Below, in pieces: positions 1 through 14,493 of a stretch of DNA of 64,000 nt. The stretch lies in NCBI GenBank assembly GCA_015956445.1, contig WIUZ02000001.1:1860001-1924000 (forward strand), given 5' to 3'. The DNA is from Thelephora terrestris (taxonomy: Eukaryota; Basidiomycota; Agaricomycetes; Thelephorales; Thelephoraceae). A program made the translations under genes and the position numbers. The notes below the pieces were generated by a model. The model searched no databases. It saw only the letters and a list, made by a program, of their open reading frames with translations, and was not told the DNA's origin. How positions within the stretch are numbered: position 1 is the stretch's first letter; every line of letters begins with the position of its first letter.

Positions 1-1
1 G

Positions 2-869
2 GACCCGGAATTCATCCACGGTTTTACCCACGACTATTGGTTAGGAAAATACCACTTGAACTCTGGCGACGACAAGTTCTTGACTCGGTGGATGGTTTCT
101 CACGGGTGGTCCACATACATTCAATGCTGCAAGGAGGCTGAGTTGCTTAGTACCATGAAGCCCAACTGGAGGTTCTTGAAACAGGTCTTGCGATGGACTA
201 GGAACACATGGAGGTCTGACATGCGGTCCCTGTTCATGGAACGCCATGTTTGGACCTCTCACCCTTACGTCGCCTTCACTATGGTGGGTATCTCCGCTGT
301 GATGTTCTTTTCGGGGTCTCCCAGTAATGCTTTATTCAGGTCGACAAATTATTCAACCCCTTCACTCTTCTTGCTGGTCCTTGCCTTGTGGTCGTTCTCA
401 TGGGAAAGAGCACGAAGCCTGTTGATCAGGGCGGTTATCATCTACCGTGGTGGTACGTGTCCAGTCTGTGGGAAGTTGCATAGCCGTCTTGACGTGACAT
501 TCTACAGGAACATTCTCACGAGCTATCTTGTCTGGCTAGCAGCCACTCGTACTGCCAAGCTGCTCCCCCACTTGTGGGCTCGGCCACAAGATATCGTATA
601 CGTTCCCGCGTTCATTTTGTTCGGCTACTACTTCGCCATCATGAAGGTCTATGCGCTCTTGACCCTGCACGAGGTTAGTAGTTTTGTCATTATTGTTACG
701 TTAGAGACTTTGCTCAACAATGCTACAGACTGGTTGGGGTACTCGCGCTGGTGTTGGTGACCCATCTCAAGCCATGGCCGCTGATGCTGCAAACGAAAAG
801 TTGGCCGAAGCCGAGAAGCAGCGACATGGCCAACCCCCCGCAGCGATACGGGCTGGATACGCCTCGTGA
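2..869 (+). CDS. Family-2 glycosyltransferase, 3' part (Cps1/hyaluronan-synthase-like polysaccharide synthase)
   Basis: Partial gene cut by the left window edge. Exons are 2-673 and 729-869, joined by a 55-base GT-AG intron, giving 270 visible residues. The fragment carries a late acidic motif (G22-D23-D24) and the QxxRW-type motif Q61-V-L-R-W65, both hallmarks of processive GT2 enzymes that use UDP-sugars at the plasma membrane. Several hydrophobic segments follow (about residues 80-220), consistent with the C-terminal membrane helices of such synthases. The short hydrophilic tail after the intron is rich in Ala and Glu and ends at the TGA at 867-869. By pattern it resembles fungal Cps1-type synthases. 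The sugar polymer made cannot be told from this fragment. Confidence 0.85.
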
Positions 870-1672
870 ATTACGGTAGTTTTTTTTCGACTGTAGCAAT
901 AGGCATGTAAGAGCTTTCATTCACCTTCTCTTTTTGGATCTGGAGTCGCTGACGGTTGGCACAGTTCATCATTCTCTAGGATGTCCGTGTATATCACCCA
1001 TTCCGATTGGTTCCGCACGACCCACGACCAGCTCTCTCACCAGCGTACCTGCCCTCGGAAAGGGCGCCTTTGTAAAATAACCACGGGTGGTTCGTCTCGC
1101 CGATCGCAGGGAGACCAACGTACCTGTTTCTCAGCCCTCGGTCTTGCTCGCTGCCCTGAACGGAACACATTTCCGGCCCCAATATCATGGCCCAGTCTCC
1201 CTACTCGCATTCATTCCTTTGCAAACATTCGGACACTTCATCCTTCATCCCACAGTATCGTCCTCGTTCCTCACCCTCCCTTTCTGCACATTGTATTCTC
1301 ATTGGTTTACTGGAGGCGGCGGCCATTATGTATATTCACTCGCGTAGCTGCGCAAACTACAAGAGAAACGGATACACTAGTTACTCATTGCAGAATCCTA
1401 ATTACAGTCAACTTGAACCCTGAGGCCACTTGAGAGGATTCAGCGGGGAGGAAGTGAGCGTCTACAGAATTGGCTCCGAAGGCTCTCGATCACTCGCTGT
1501 CAGTGTCACCATTTCCGCTTCCGATCTCTTGGGTTTTATCTCCGTTAGATTTTGTGCTTTCACCCGCTTTGAAGCTGGGGTGGTAGTCTTTCTTTCCTCT
1601 CCTTTCTCTCTCTCACTACTTGGCCATTGCGTCTCACTCCATCAGAGATACGAACGAAGGATTCACGCAAAG
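870..1672. other. Intergenic, 3' flank of the glycosyltransferase and 5' flank of SQS1
   Basis: About 800 bases between two genes on the same strand. Open frames here are short and carry no recognisable motif. The last 150 bases (about 1520-1672) are pyrimidine-rich, as is common around fungal transcription starts, and probably hold the promoter and leader of the next gene. No other structure was seen. Confidence 0.5.
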
Positions 1673-4600
1673 ATGGCGAAAAACAAGAACAAGAAACCTC
1701 AACAGGAGGGCACCCGTGGTTGGGCCGAAGGGCCTGGACGGGTCGGACGGGGACGAGGAAGAGGGGGACGCGGCGGCCGCGGAGGTGCGAATGACGGTGG
1801 AGGGGACACCTCTCCGCATGGGCAGGGTGGATCCAGAGGTGATGGCCCTTCGAGGCCTAATTTCAGAGGCGGCCCCCCTCCTCCTACATTGGACCGTGGA
1901 TTTCCGAGAGGGAGGGGGGGACGAGGACGAGGACGAGGGGGTTGGACAGGTAGAGGGAGAGGGTCTGGAGGTGTAGATTTGGGAGGCTTCACGGGTAACA
2001 TCCGTGGCGGGATGCCCGTAAATCACCCGATGGACGAGATTGACTTTGAGATCCAACAGTGGAGTAAGTCAACCAAGCATTTTATCACTCGTCTCCTCTC
2101 TTGATGTCGATGCTTTCACAGACGAATCGCCACAGAGTGGGCGGAACACCCCTGGTGGTCGAGGGCGAGGATCACCTTCAAAGTCCAGCGGAAACAATAC
2201 GCCTCGGGGACGTGGGGGTCGCGGTGGTCGTGGAGTTATCACTCCGGGACTTCCGTCTGGCTCGTCATTGTCAAGTCTTTGGTACGAAGAACGACCGCTG
2301 TTGCGGCCCATCAAATTTGTTAGATCAATAGAGACCGCCACACTTTTCCAAGAGGCGGAAGAGCTCCTAGAACCCACAGCTCAAAATCCAGGTAAGTGTA
2401 CCCTGTTCTCAACACTATATATGCGCTAAGAAATCAAATACTCGTTCAGACGAAACTGCGGAAAGTCACGTCCCTACGGCAGACAAAGTCTCGCGTGTGT
2501 TCAGCAGCACGCATCCTCATCTTTTCGACAACTCTCTCTTCAATATTGAGGAAGGAATCGAAGAGGTCAACTTCGAAGATCTGGCACTGGTTCACGAACG
2601 CGTTCTCAATTCCGCTCCGAGCATCATCACCCCTCCTGCGGTTCAAACAGGGCCTTTCACTGGCGTTAGTAGGAAACCCGCGCCTAAGCCCGAGGTTCCG
2701 CATAAAGGGGCTTTGAATGGAACTCTAGTAGCTACCGACGTAACCGGTACCACCCTCGGGTTCTCTACAACCGATGGTGCCGAACTACATGGCGGACACA
2801 CAATTAAATCTACGACCAAGGCCGCTCGAGCAGCTCCCTCTGTCCTTGGCGAACCGATGATAGTCGAACGCGAGATTATGGTCACAACGGCCGACCCTGA
2901 GCCAACGACAATACTGACAGGGCCTTCCCCTCTCTTTTTCATCGACACTGACCCCTCTGCGTCACAAACGCAAATCCCTATTCCCGCCTACAGTATCCAT
3001 CCGCACACCGAATCTCTTGGAGGGAACGCGAAGGCAGAGGTCGAACCTGATTCCGAAGACGACGTGATCGTCTATGACGCGCCGAACCCCCGGATATCCA
3101 CGCCCAGGGTCGAACTCAGCACTCTCGCGAATATCTCCCTCTTAGACCACACTACTTCCTCGACACCTAGACAGGTCAACCCTCTCCGCAGGGGCAAATT
3201 CGTTCACGTTGTCGGAAGAAATGTTAGGCGGGGCAGCGGCGGTGTGCTAGGTGTGAAGAGAAAGAAGCTTTCGGAGCACAAGAACTTTGCGGCATTTGGA
3301 GCCATGATCGCGGAGGCTAGACTGAGGATGCAGGATGAGGAGGAGGATAAGGACCCGAAGGAGCATCTGAGGAGGCAAGGGGATTCTGACCTAGACTGGG
3401 GAGATGAGACAGATGAGAGTGAGAAAGAGAATTGTCCCGTTATTGGGACAGCGGAGGGTATGGATCTAGACCCGGAGCTTGTGGGAGCGGGGGTCACGAT
3501 GGCTGCGATGGAGAGCTTCGTCCAGGGGGTCAATGGGAATCACGCCAGAATAGACGATCTGGAGGATGCGATTGCTCAGGGAGATCTGTCTTCAGACGGC
3601 GAGATGGACGAGGATGAGGATGGAGACGGAAGCGACAGCGAAGATTTGGAGGGCCATGAAGAGATGATGCTGATAGAAGAGTTCATCGCTGATCAATATG
3701 GCTCCGACTTCTCGGACGACGACGACGACGAGTTGGATCCAAGGGCGGGTTTCCAAGCTCGGTTAGATAGGCTGCGGGAAAAGCAGCTGAAAGTCATCAA
3801 GATGGAGGATTACGATGACGACGACGACGACGAAATGGATCCGGAATTACAATGGGATGAAGGGGAAGAGATTGATGTATGCATGATTCATGATTCCAAG
3901 CCATCGGGCTGATATTTGGTTCCAGGACTTCGTTGCAGGAGCCCTAGATAAGTACGAGAAGAATCGGGCGGCGCACAACGCGGTCTTCAAGGCCATACAG
4001 GATGGATTTTTCGATGATCCACAGCCTAAAGCTTCCTCATCAAGTAAGTTGTCTGTTGTGCAGACCGCGCTACCTAGTGCTCATAACCGTGCAGAACGCA
4101 AGGACCTTCCCGCAGAACTCCAAGCGCAGTGGGAGAAAGATAAGCTCAAGAAAGCTGGGAGGAGGAAAGAACGGGAACTCGCCCGTATTGAGGCCGTCCT
4201 CAACCCGCTTGTCACGAAGAAAGGCGGAAAGAAGTCCAGGAAGGCGATGATTGCTGCGGCGAAACTGGACCCTTCGATTGAGATACCTCATCGAACCATC
4301 GATATGGTCTCGATCGAGCAACAAATCCGACGTTTCCTCGCTGATAAAGACAAGAGAAACCTGGTGTTGCCTGTGTGTGACAAGGACACGAGGTGGAAGA
4401 TTCATAGCCTTGCTCCTCTGTTTGGGTTGAAGAGCAAGAGCAAGGGCCCGGGAGAACGCCGGTACACGACTTTGTTTAAGGATGAACAAAGCGGAAAATA
4501 TATTGACGAGCGGAAGGTCGCGAGGTTGATGAAAGGGTTCAACTATCGCGCGTCGTATGATGTCTGGGATGATATGAAAGAATGGAAGGGCAAGGGCAAG

Positions 4601-4921
4601 GACAAAGGTAAGGGAAAGGGAAAGGGAAAGAAGGAGAGAGGCGAGTCCGGAGATATGAAGACGAGAGAGGGGGACGTCGTTGGACATGTGCGTGCTTGGT
4701 CCTTTGTCAGCTCTGATTTACTTGGCTTGAACTCACCAACGCTCCCTTTCCAGGCTGCTCCAAAGATAGACGAGACGAACATCGGGTTCATGATGTTGGC
4801 GTCGATGGGTTGGTCCGATGGTGCGACCATCGGTTTGTCCGGAGGTTTAGACGTTCCCCTCACTGCGGTTATCAAGAAGACCAAACTTGGATTGGGTGCC
4901 AGCCTGAGCACAAAACCTTGA
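1673..4921 (+). CDS. SQS1: SQS1-like R3H and G-patch protein
   Basis: Exons are 1673-2063, 2122-2391, 2450-3876, 3926-4043, 4095-4687 and 4754-4921, giving 988 residues. The N-terminus is an RGG/RG-rich region (about residues 20-125). A long acidic middle with Asp/Glu runs follows. An R3H domain lies at about 805-870 (block IRRFLADKDKRNLVLP), then a Lys/Gly tract, then a C-terminal G-patch (about 940-985, including MMLASMGWSDG and GLSGGL). This layout is that of Sqs1/Pfa1, which in yeast binds and activates the DEAH helicase Prp43 in splicing and ribosome biogenesis. The start is the first ATG in frame, just after a pyrimidine-rich leader. The last two introns (51 and 66 bases) are multiples of three and have no stop, so unspliced reading is also possible. 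The family call rests on domain order. Confidence 0.85.
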
Positions 4922-5548
4922 CCGTAATGAGCCTACCGTTTTTGCTGTGTATACTTTGAAGCGTAAGTAAACACGACCGATTGCCAACATTCCAGTGGAA
5001 ATGTTACACGATTGCGCATGCATCCGTAAGTTCGAGAACCTCCCTCGGATTGCCTTGCGTACAGGAACCCAGGTTTGTCGGATTCTGAGCCTTACCGCGC
5101 TACGGAGCGGCTGTACTGTTCTTATCTCCACTCGAAACGACAACCATTATTATACTTACGATCACCGTGTCCGATGATGCTTTGCAAGGTGTAAGCGTAA
5201 GGCCAGCGAATGACATTGGCAATTACACCGGCTTTGACACTCCAAAATTAGAAGTTTGTGCATGAATCAACATAATCGCATGGTAACCCATGTTAGTAAT
5301 GGTTTGCGCATGGATGAGCGTCTGACGCAAGGCTCTGGCGAATCGCAGTTTCGGCGTTCTCCGGGATGAGCATATCAGCAAGATGGTTGGTCATCCAAGC
5401 TAGCTCTATTGCTAACCAGCTTATTGGATCAATATCAATGCTCACTAATCCTTTGAGTTCGGAAAGTATAAGAAGGCGTTCAGTGCGTCCAACTCAGACA
5501 GCAACTTACTTCTACATTCTCGAAAAACCACCTCGACCCTAGAAAACG
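4922..5548. other. Intergenic between SQS1 and the first OYE gene
   Basis: About 630 bases, moderately AT-rich toward the end. It holds the terminator side of SQS1 and the promoter of the first flavin reductase, including a TATA-like element annotated separately. No open frame of note was seen. Confidence 0.5.
5438..5475 (+). promoter_or_regulatory. Probable core promoter of OYE copy 1
   Basis: ATGCTCACTAAT at 5438-5449 is followed 28 bases later by GTATAAGAAG at 5466-5475, a TATA-like element 83 bases before the start codon. The same two blocks with nearly the same spacing precede copy 2, so the promoter was duplicated with the gene. Confidence 0.55.
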
Positions 5549-6854
<1,306 letters not shown>

Positions 6855-8000
6855 AGAGATACCAGGGTGCGCCGAAGAAAGTAGTTTACGAGCTTCTACC
6901 TTGTATTATCATGTGCCATCGTTATCAGCACATGGAAAATAGAATAATACTGAACGGACACGTAGGCTAAGATAACAGCGGGAGGTGTGCGTCGGGATGT
7001 TCCGTACTTTCCCCAGCGCGACCTTGTAACCTTGTCCACTCCTCAGCTCTCCCATATTTTGATGGAAGTTCCCATCAGCCTTGTGGAAGCCCACGTATGT
7101 CCTGTGGTGGTTTACGGGGGACGGGTGGGTCAAAACGAAAAAATAACAGTGGTGCTGTGATATTGAATGGAAATTTGGGATCGAGTGTCCACCCATTGCT
7201 TGTGTCGATGTGTGTGGTCCCGCAGGGACCGTTGGCCGAGTCGACTCAAATTCGACTCGTTCTCGAATCGAATTTTGGGCTATTCTTTATCCGACGTCAC
7301 AGCAAGAACGAACACATGATTTACAGTAGACACATGTACATGCATACATTCGAAAGCTAAACATTCGACCGTCGATAAGATTTTATGACACAAAACTTTG
7401 ATATCACAACAGAGTGCCACCAAGTGTAAATTGGATACTACGCCACGCGAGGAATGGGTATTTTTGGAGATCGGACTCGGATGTTTCGATTCGACCAAGA
7501 CTCACGGCAACACTAGGTCCCGGGCTTTCCGCCCGTTGCAGTGACTGGTGAGTGACGCGCACCACAACCGAGTGGCTAATTCATCGCGCAGCCGTGCCTG
7601 TCCTCAGTGCCTTGTGAATTTCCCGTGTGCATGACATAACGTGATCCTGCCGTCCCACTCAGGAATGTTACATGATCGAGGGCCCATTTTTCTCCTCGAG
7701 CAGCAGTCCGCGTATGCCACCAACGGCCATCAGAAAGGGATGGAGTGGTGCAGCAGAGCGCTCGCGATACTTAGTAAGACCATTCTGAATCATCAACGGG
7801 CCCGGCGCGCGGCCTGCTTCAATCCAGGTTCTACTGGATTGATCAGTCATACGGAGAGCTGGCTGAGAGCCAAGGATGTATGCTCACTAATACCTCAAAA
7901 TCTGGAGAGTATAAGAAGTAGGAGGCTGGCAGTGTGCAAGAACCTCACTCCCAATCTCTTCGATAACTAAACTCCTACCCCAACTCATCTCCAGAGAAAG
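6855..8000. other. Intergenic spacer between the OYE copies
   Basis: About 1.15 kb without a supported gene. It contains the perfect hairpin GGTCCC-gca-GGGACC (7216-7230), the self-complementary GAGTCGACTC (7238-7247), a cluster of TTCGA/TCGAA-type words to about 7275, and the copy 2 promoter near its right end. No transposase frame or terminal repeats were seen. Confidence 0.5.
7880..7918 (+). promoter_or_regulatory. Probable core promoter of OYE copy 2
   Basis: ATGCTCACTAAT at 7880-7891 and GTATAAGAAG at 7909-7918, 29 bases apart at their starts, lie 92 bases before the ATG. This mirrors the block upstream of copy 1. Confidence 0.55.
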
Positions 8001-9282
<1,282 letters not shown>

Positions 9283-9543
9283 ACGAACGACGGTGCTGTC
9301 CGGGTCGACAATTACGGGGTCGAATTGTAGAGTTGTTGATATATATACAAACGAGTGTGGACCTCATCACGCAGAAACGAAAATCAAACACTGGCCCAGG
9401 AGCTAATATCAAACCGGGTCACACGGCACCCGCCCAACGCTCTTGCTCTTGGATTGTGAGTCGATGGGCGACTTTCCAGTGCTCGGGATGTTTGTCAATT
9501 CATAACGGGTGGTGTCCAGTGGTCTAAGCGACCACTAGCGCCA

Positions 9544-10568
9544 CTACCACCTAGTAAACCGAATGATAAAGAACATGACAAAGAACGAAACGAGTACGGC
9601 AATGACGCTGAACGCTGTGAGCCAAGTGGTTCCCCGACTCTTCCCGCTGTGATCTCGCAACCTCGTCCGTTCCTTCTGCAGCTCATCAAAGTTGGATTCC
9701 AGCTTGAGCTTGGTTTCCTCGACGACAGCTTGATCTTTCGCCAACGTATCGGAGAAATGGATCGCGTTGCGCTTCAGCTGGGTGGCCATTTGGGCGAGTT
9801 GAGCTGAGAGTTCTTCGTGCACAGCCGTCGTTGAGAGCGGGACACGACGTGAGCTCGACGTCGGTGAGGGGAGTTTTTCAGATGGAGCGGCGAGGAGATC
9901 GTCTGTGATGGGAAGGTCTTCGGGAGTCGGCGGAGTTGGTTTTGGGGACGTTGGATCTTCGACGACTTCGTCACCCTCTTGGTACGGTGGAGGTAGCTCT
10001 GCGGTGACCTTCTCTGGCTCATCAACCGGTTGAGACATCAAAGGAAGTATAGGCGGAGGCCTTCTCGGAGTTGGTGCACATTTCTGAAGAGGTTCCTGAT
10101 CTCAGAAGCGCCAAAAGATGGTACGGTTTCTCCATTCCACAACCCACCTTGTTCACTTCGGAGACGACGCCCTCCAGTCGGATCAGCCTGGTCCGAACGT
10201 CGTCGTAGTCAAAGTCCCATTCCCTATTCGCCGGGCAAATCAGACCAGCGCTTCATTCGCAAATAAAAGAGATTCCCGACGAACTGTATCTGGTTCTCCA
10301 ACTCCACGTTCTTCAATAACGACTTGGCATGTCTTATCTTCTACAAACCGGGCATTGTGACGGATCAGTGGTCTTGAGGGCTAGGGAGATAGAGAAAGTG
10401 GCTCACACCGAGAGTGCCTTGGGTGCGAATCCATACAGCGTGAGGGAAGGGCTCGGAATCCTTCAAGTCCCCTGGATTGTGCCAGCCTTCTTCCGCGACG
10501 GATTTTTCTAGCCTCCGCACAAGTCGGTAGAGGTTAATCCTGTCGTGCACAAGTTGTTCGTGGCTCAT
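9544..10568 (-). CDS. USE1: USE1-like ER SNARE
   Basis: Exons on the minus strand are 10407-10568, 10285-10340, 10148-10223 and 9544-10095, giving 281 residues. The N-terminal part has the Leu-rich helix NLYRLVRRLEK and the AKSLLKNVELEN block, then a Pro-rich linker with PPPILP. A SNARE-like coiled coil (AQLAQMATQLKRNAIHFSDTL) and a single C-terminal membrane anchor close to the stop follow. This is the order of Use1/p31, the Q-SNARE for Golgi-to-ER retrograde fusion. Intron 2 needs the weak donor GTTCGT to keep the frame. Intron 3 has two in-frame acceptors 12 bases apart. The start is the first ATG of the open frame; a start 131 bases from DAD2 implies a shared divergent promoter. Confidence 0.82.
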
Positions 10569-10699
10569 GTCAGGTCCAGGTAGAGGTGTGGTGGTGGCGG
10601 AACTGGGGAGCGAGGCGGACACGTTCACCCTGAACGTCAATTCACCGATCAATCAATCACCCCGCGGTTGCCACCCGTGTACTCCCCTCGCCGCCGGAC
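10569..10699. promoter_or_regulatory. Divergent promoter of USE1 and DAD2
   Basis: Only 131 bases separate the two start codons, so both transcripts must start inside or very near this segment. No clear TATA box was seen. Confidence 0.6.
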
Positions 10700-11172
10700 A
10701 TGCACCGACAATCGATAGCTTCGCGTTCTCAGTTCGGTCAATCTTCAGCGCAGAGCGCTGCAACTCAAGTATTGCGAAACAAGAAGAAAGAATACGAGGC
10801 GATATCTGCTCTGGAGCAGTCATGCGCAGAGTTGATATCCACTCTCGAGGATATGGCTACAGACTTGAACACGACCGCTGAGGCGACAATTGGTACGGGC
10901 CTACGCTTCGTTGTAATCTTCAAGTAAAGCTGAAGTTGCACCGTGGCCGTTCGGTAGCCATTGGAAAGGCGATGGAACACTGGACGGAGATGTTCCAGAT
11001 TCTCAGCATAAGTCGTGAGTCGAGATTAGCAAGAAACCCATTCACAAGCTGAATCGGACTTGGTATAGTCGAGGCGTTGAGCGCACAGGACCACCCGTCG
11101 CCTCCAAACCGCCTGGTCCGCCTGTCGCTCGATGCCTTACAAGATAAACAAACAGACGAGAAGCAAGGATGA
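10700..11172 (+). CDS. DAD2: DASH complex subunit Dad2
   Basis: Exons are 10700-10892, 10958-11014 and 11069-11172, giving 117 residues. The core reads KKEYEAISALEQSCAELIS, followed by a short helix with NTTAEATIAIGKAMEHWTEMF. This matches the small helical Dad2 subunit of the DASH/Dam1 ring, which couples kinetochores to microtubules in fungi. The length fits the family (about 110-135 residues). All three exons keep frame with short GT-AG introns of 65 and 54 bases. The first acceptor (GGTAG) lacks a strong pyrimidine tract, but the joined protein has the conserved Trp that supports it. Confidence 0.82.
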
Positions 11173-11393
11173 TAACTATTCGATGAAAATCAGCAGCGGA
11201 GTACGCCTCCACGTGCTGAACCCAACATACCATTGTTTTGCGGGCCCAGAACCGAAAATGTGCTGGCCCATGCAGTTCCCCGCTTACACCGTACAACATC
11301 ACCACCACGCCTCTTGAGGCCTTCCGGGGTATCGGAATGATAATCGCAGTGGAAAATAACACAGCATTTTAGAAAGCAAAATAAATAACGAAA

Positions 11394-12693
11394 TCACAAC
11401 GTGGACACCCAAGCGGCGATTTTTCTGAACCCATTTGTCCTCTCTGGTTCATGCCAGTGTAAGAGGATGAAGTCGTGGACTGCCAACGGAGCGAGGTAAA
11501 ATTCGACATTTTCCTCACCGATGTCCCCCTCCATCTTCTCCTTCAACACCGTGATCTGGTCTTTCAACACCTCCAAGCCGCCAGCGGCAATGAACGTCTT
11601 CGGGAACCCTCTGAACGAGACGCCGTTGACGTGTTTCGAGATGGGGGAAATCCAAGGATTCGTATTAACGACGTTCGCGCCCATCCGCCTTCCTATCGCC
11701 CAACTGATGTACTCCTGGTTAACCGGCGTGCCAACGATGTAATCGTATTTCTTATTTTCGATCTTGCTCCCCTCGTAGTTGTACGAATCTCCTATGTCTC
11801 CCCAAGGAGAAAGGAGAACGAGTGCACTAGGAACGCGAGGGAGGTTGGCCCCGGAGGGAGACTTCTCGTCGGCGTATTCGACCAGGTAACGACATAGGGA
11901 GAGAGCGAGATTTCCACCAGCAGAATCACCGAGGAGGATGATATCTTCGGGGGCGTATCCAAGTTCGATGAGGTGCATATATCCGTTGAGAGAGTCTAGG
12001 ATCATCGCGGGGAAGGAGCCTTCTACGAATGGCAAGGTCCTCAACAGCCGGTACTCGAGAGCGAAGACGCGTTTGATGGACGGGCAGTGATGGAGGAGAC
12101 CTTTCGGGATTCCAGCGTAGGATTGGGAGGGGTGGGCCGAACCAGACACGAAGGCACCTCCGTGAATGAAATAAACGATCTTCTCACCAGGAACTGGACG
12201 ACAAGGGTCGTTAGGTGTGACGCCATCCTTATCGTACCAGTAACCGGGGATTGGAACGTCGCGGACGTTGTTGGCCTCTTGTGCGCGCTGAATGTCGCCA
12301 AAAACGAGATCGGGGCGGGGCTGAACCCAAACCCCGTTCACGTTGGGACCTGGTGTGATTTCCGTATAGGAAGGGGGTAGTTTCCCCAACTGTGTGGTTC
12401 TGTAAACGATAAGCCGTTCCTAAGAACCTGAGTAAAGGCGATCGGATGGGCATGGCGTACTTGTAAACTGTCTCGATGGCCACCCTCGTTATCCTGATGA
12501 TAAGCGCTTTCTTGACAGTGAACTGAGGGTGTACTCGACCCCAAGGGAAGAGTCCGATAATGAACCAGAAAGGTATGCGAAAAAGGAGGGTCGAGACTAG
12601 CCGGTAAACCGTGTACAGGGACCTCCACGGTTGGGTCCTGCACGTGTAAAGACGGTCGAAAGGCGACAAAGTGTTCGTGGGTTTGGCCGTCAT
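11394..12693 (-). CDS. HSL-type alpha/beta hydrolase, membrane-anchored
   Basis: Minus-strand exons are 12461-12693 and 11394-12399 with a 61-base intron, giving 412 residues. A hydrophobic segment near residues 33-52 suggests an N-terminal membrane anchor. The oxyanion motif HGGAF is at 157-161 and the nucleophile elbow GDSAGG starts at 235 (Ser237). A late Asp and His (in AVHDFILLH) complete a likely triad. These place it in the alpha/beta-hydrolase-3 or hormone-sensitive-lipase group of esterases. A steryl acetyl hydrolase or short-chain esterase role is possible; the substrate is not known. It is convergent with DAD2. Confidence 0.88.
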
Positions 12694-14493
12694 GGAGGGT
12701 CGTAGTCAGCCCGAGAAAGCTGCAGGTGGTGGCGGGAGGATCAAGCCGAGAGGAAGGAAGACCTTAAGTAACCGATTCTCCACCCTCAGAAGTGAAACGG
12801 GGGAGCGTCAGCGCTGGAGATGCTTTTGATCATTGGCCTGTGCCTCACCGCCAAGGGTTTCGAGGGCAATCTGAATAGAACAGGCGAATCGTTCGCCTTC
12901 ACAGTTTGCCCGGGGACCCCCGACAGGGTGAGTAAACGATGAGTTATGGTGTGAGATGCCTAAGAATAGTATGTTTGTTCCAGTGAAGTATTGAGACGAG
13001 CGACACCGGAGAACACCAGCGACGATGATGGGTCGCATTGACGGCCGATCTTGTAGCACTGGCATCCACTTCCTTCTGATATTAGAACCTGATCATAAGT
13101 CTACATCGCCGTTTCATCTCTGCATATCACCCCCTAACAATTTAACCTAGATGTCGGCACGACACGCGCCGATTTACCTTGCTTTCCTGACGCTACTCGA
13201 GCGTTTGATCAGGGCTCCCCCTCCGAGACTGGATTCCAGCCTACTGAGATACAGACTTCTCGTTCTCCTCGAACGTTGATCAAATGGTCTCAGCAAAGAC
13301 GCCAGATGCCAGAGAAGTCCCGGTCGATAAAAGCAAACGAGCTGTGGTGGCACTTGGCTCTTTCAATTGAGCAACGGGGTTCGGTGATCACATTCGTGCT
13401 GTATCCCGAAGCCGATCAAGCATCTTTGCCAAAGAGCGGACGCCGCGTTCCGGTGGAGCCGTGGCAATGCTCAACTCGAATGAAATCCTCTTTGCGCCTG
13501 ATAGCCAACGGCTGGGTTTCATCGCGTATTCAACGGGGCTGTCGCATCACCAGAGGGTACTATTCTCGCCCCCAACCCCAACTGATATCATCATCGCAGC
13601 TCTTTGTTGAAAGTTGGCAACAGAGATCTTTCAAATGGAGGCGGCTACCCGTAAAATAACCACGTCGGGGCTCTCCTTGGGCGCAAGTGCAGTGACACCA
13701 CCATGGAACACCTCACAGATCGTGTTCAATCCGCCACAAGCTGAGGGAGTGCAGAACGTCGCCTCTATCACTTGCGGTTCCAATTCTGTTGCGCACCTAA
13801 CCTCACGTTGTAATGACAGTTCCCAACGTCCTATGCACTCCACCACGCAAGCTAAAAACGTTGTCGCGGGTCTGATTCCCCCACAGTAGTGAATGTGTGC
13901 ATGAACCTCCGGAGTGGAATTCCTACTACTCATTATTTACGTGCTTCGACCTCATCGGCATTGGCGAACCCTAGCCTACTACTTCACATCAAAAACGTGT
14001 TTCCGTTTTTATACTTCGACGACCGTAAGCATAGGTTTCGCGAACTCTTAGACCGACCCTCAGAAACCCCTCCGACGCGCAACGTGGGCCTCGCCTTCTC
14101 GCGCAAGTTCACACCTCTCCAAGATATCACGAACGGGTTGTCACCAGCCGAATTAGAGGGGACCACGGCCGAATGCCCCTCAAGTCAACACCGCAATGGC
14201 CGTTTGACTTTGGCGTTCCCAAAAACCCCGGGATCGTCCAACTGGGCATTCTACGGCCTGGCCGAAAGTCGCCGCGGTCGCCGGCTCAGCCAGAATCACC
14301 CCTCAGTCCGAGCGAAGCGTGCCCCACCCCTTCCACACGTCCACGTCCATCACAGTAGGGATACATTAATAAACCATGCAAGGACTCGCCACCTAACCGG
14401 ACCCACGCGCATGGGCCATAAGGTCTCGGGTATAAATAGCGGATGAAACGCGAGGAGGCACTTCACCTACAGAGCCACGAACTACCTGCCGCC
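12694..14493. other. Intergenic, 1.8 kb
   Basis: No gene I can support. Several open frames of 60-185 codons exist on both strands, but none shows a family motif or a plausible exon chain. The right end is the promoter of the VWA gene. A non-coding transcript cannot be excluded. Confidence 0.4.
14431..14438 (+). promoter_or_regulatory. TATA box of the VWA gene
   Basis: TATAAATA at 14431-14438, 63 bases before the start codon, is a strong TATA match at the usual fungal distance. Confidence 0.6.

Noticed and set aside
1634-2377. Long minus-strand frames opposite the first exons of SQS1
   Set aside because: They are Pro/Ser-rich mirror images of the RGG repeats and have no motif.
13889-14446. 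185-codon frame in the 1.8-kb intergenic region
   Set aside because: No motif, no sensible composition, and it overlaps the TATA box and promoter of the VWA gene.
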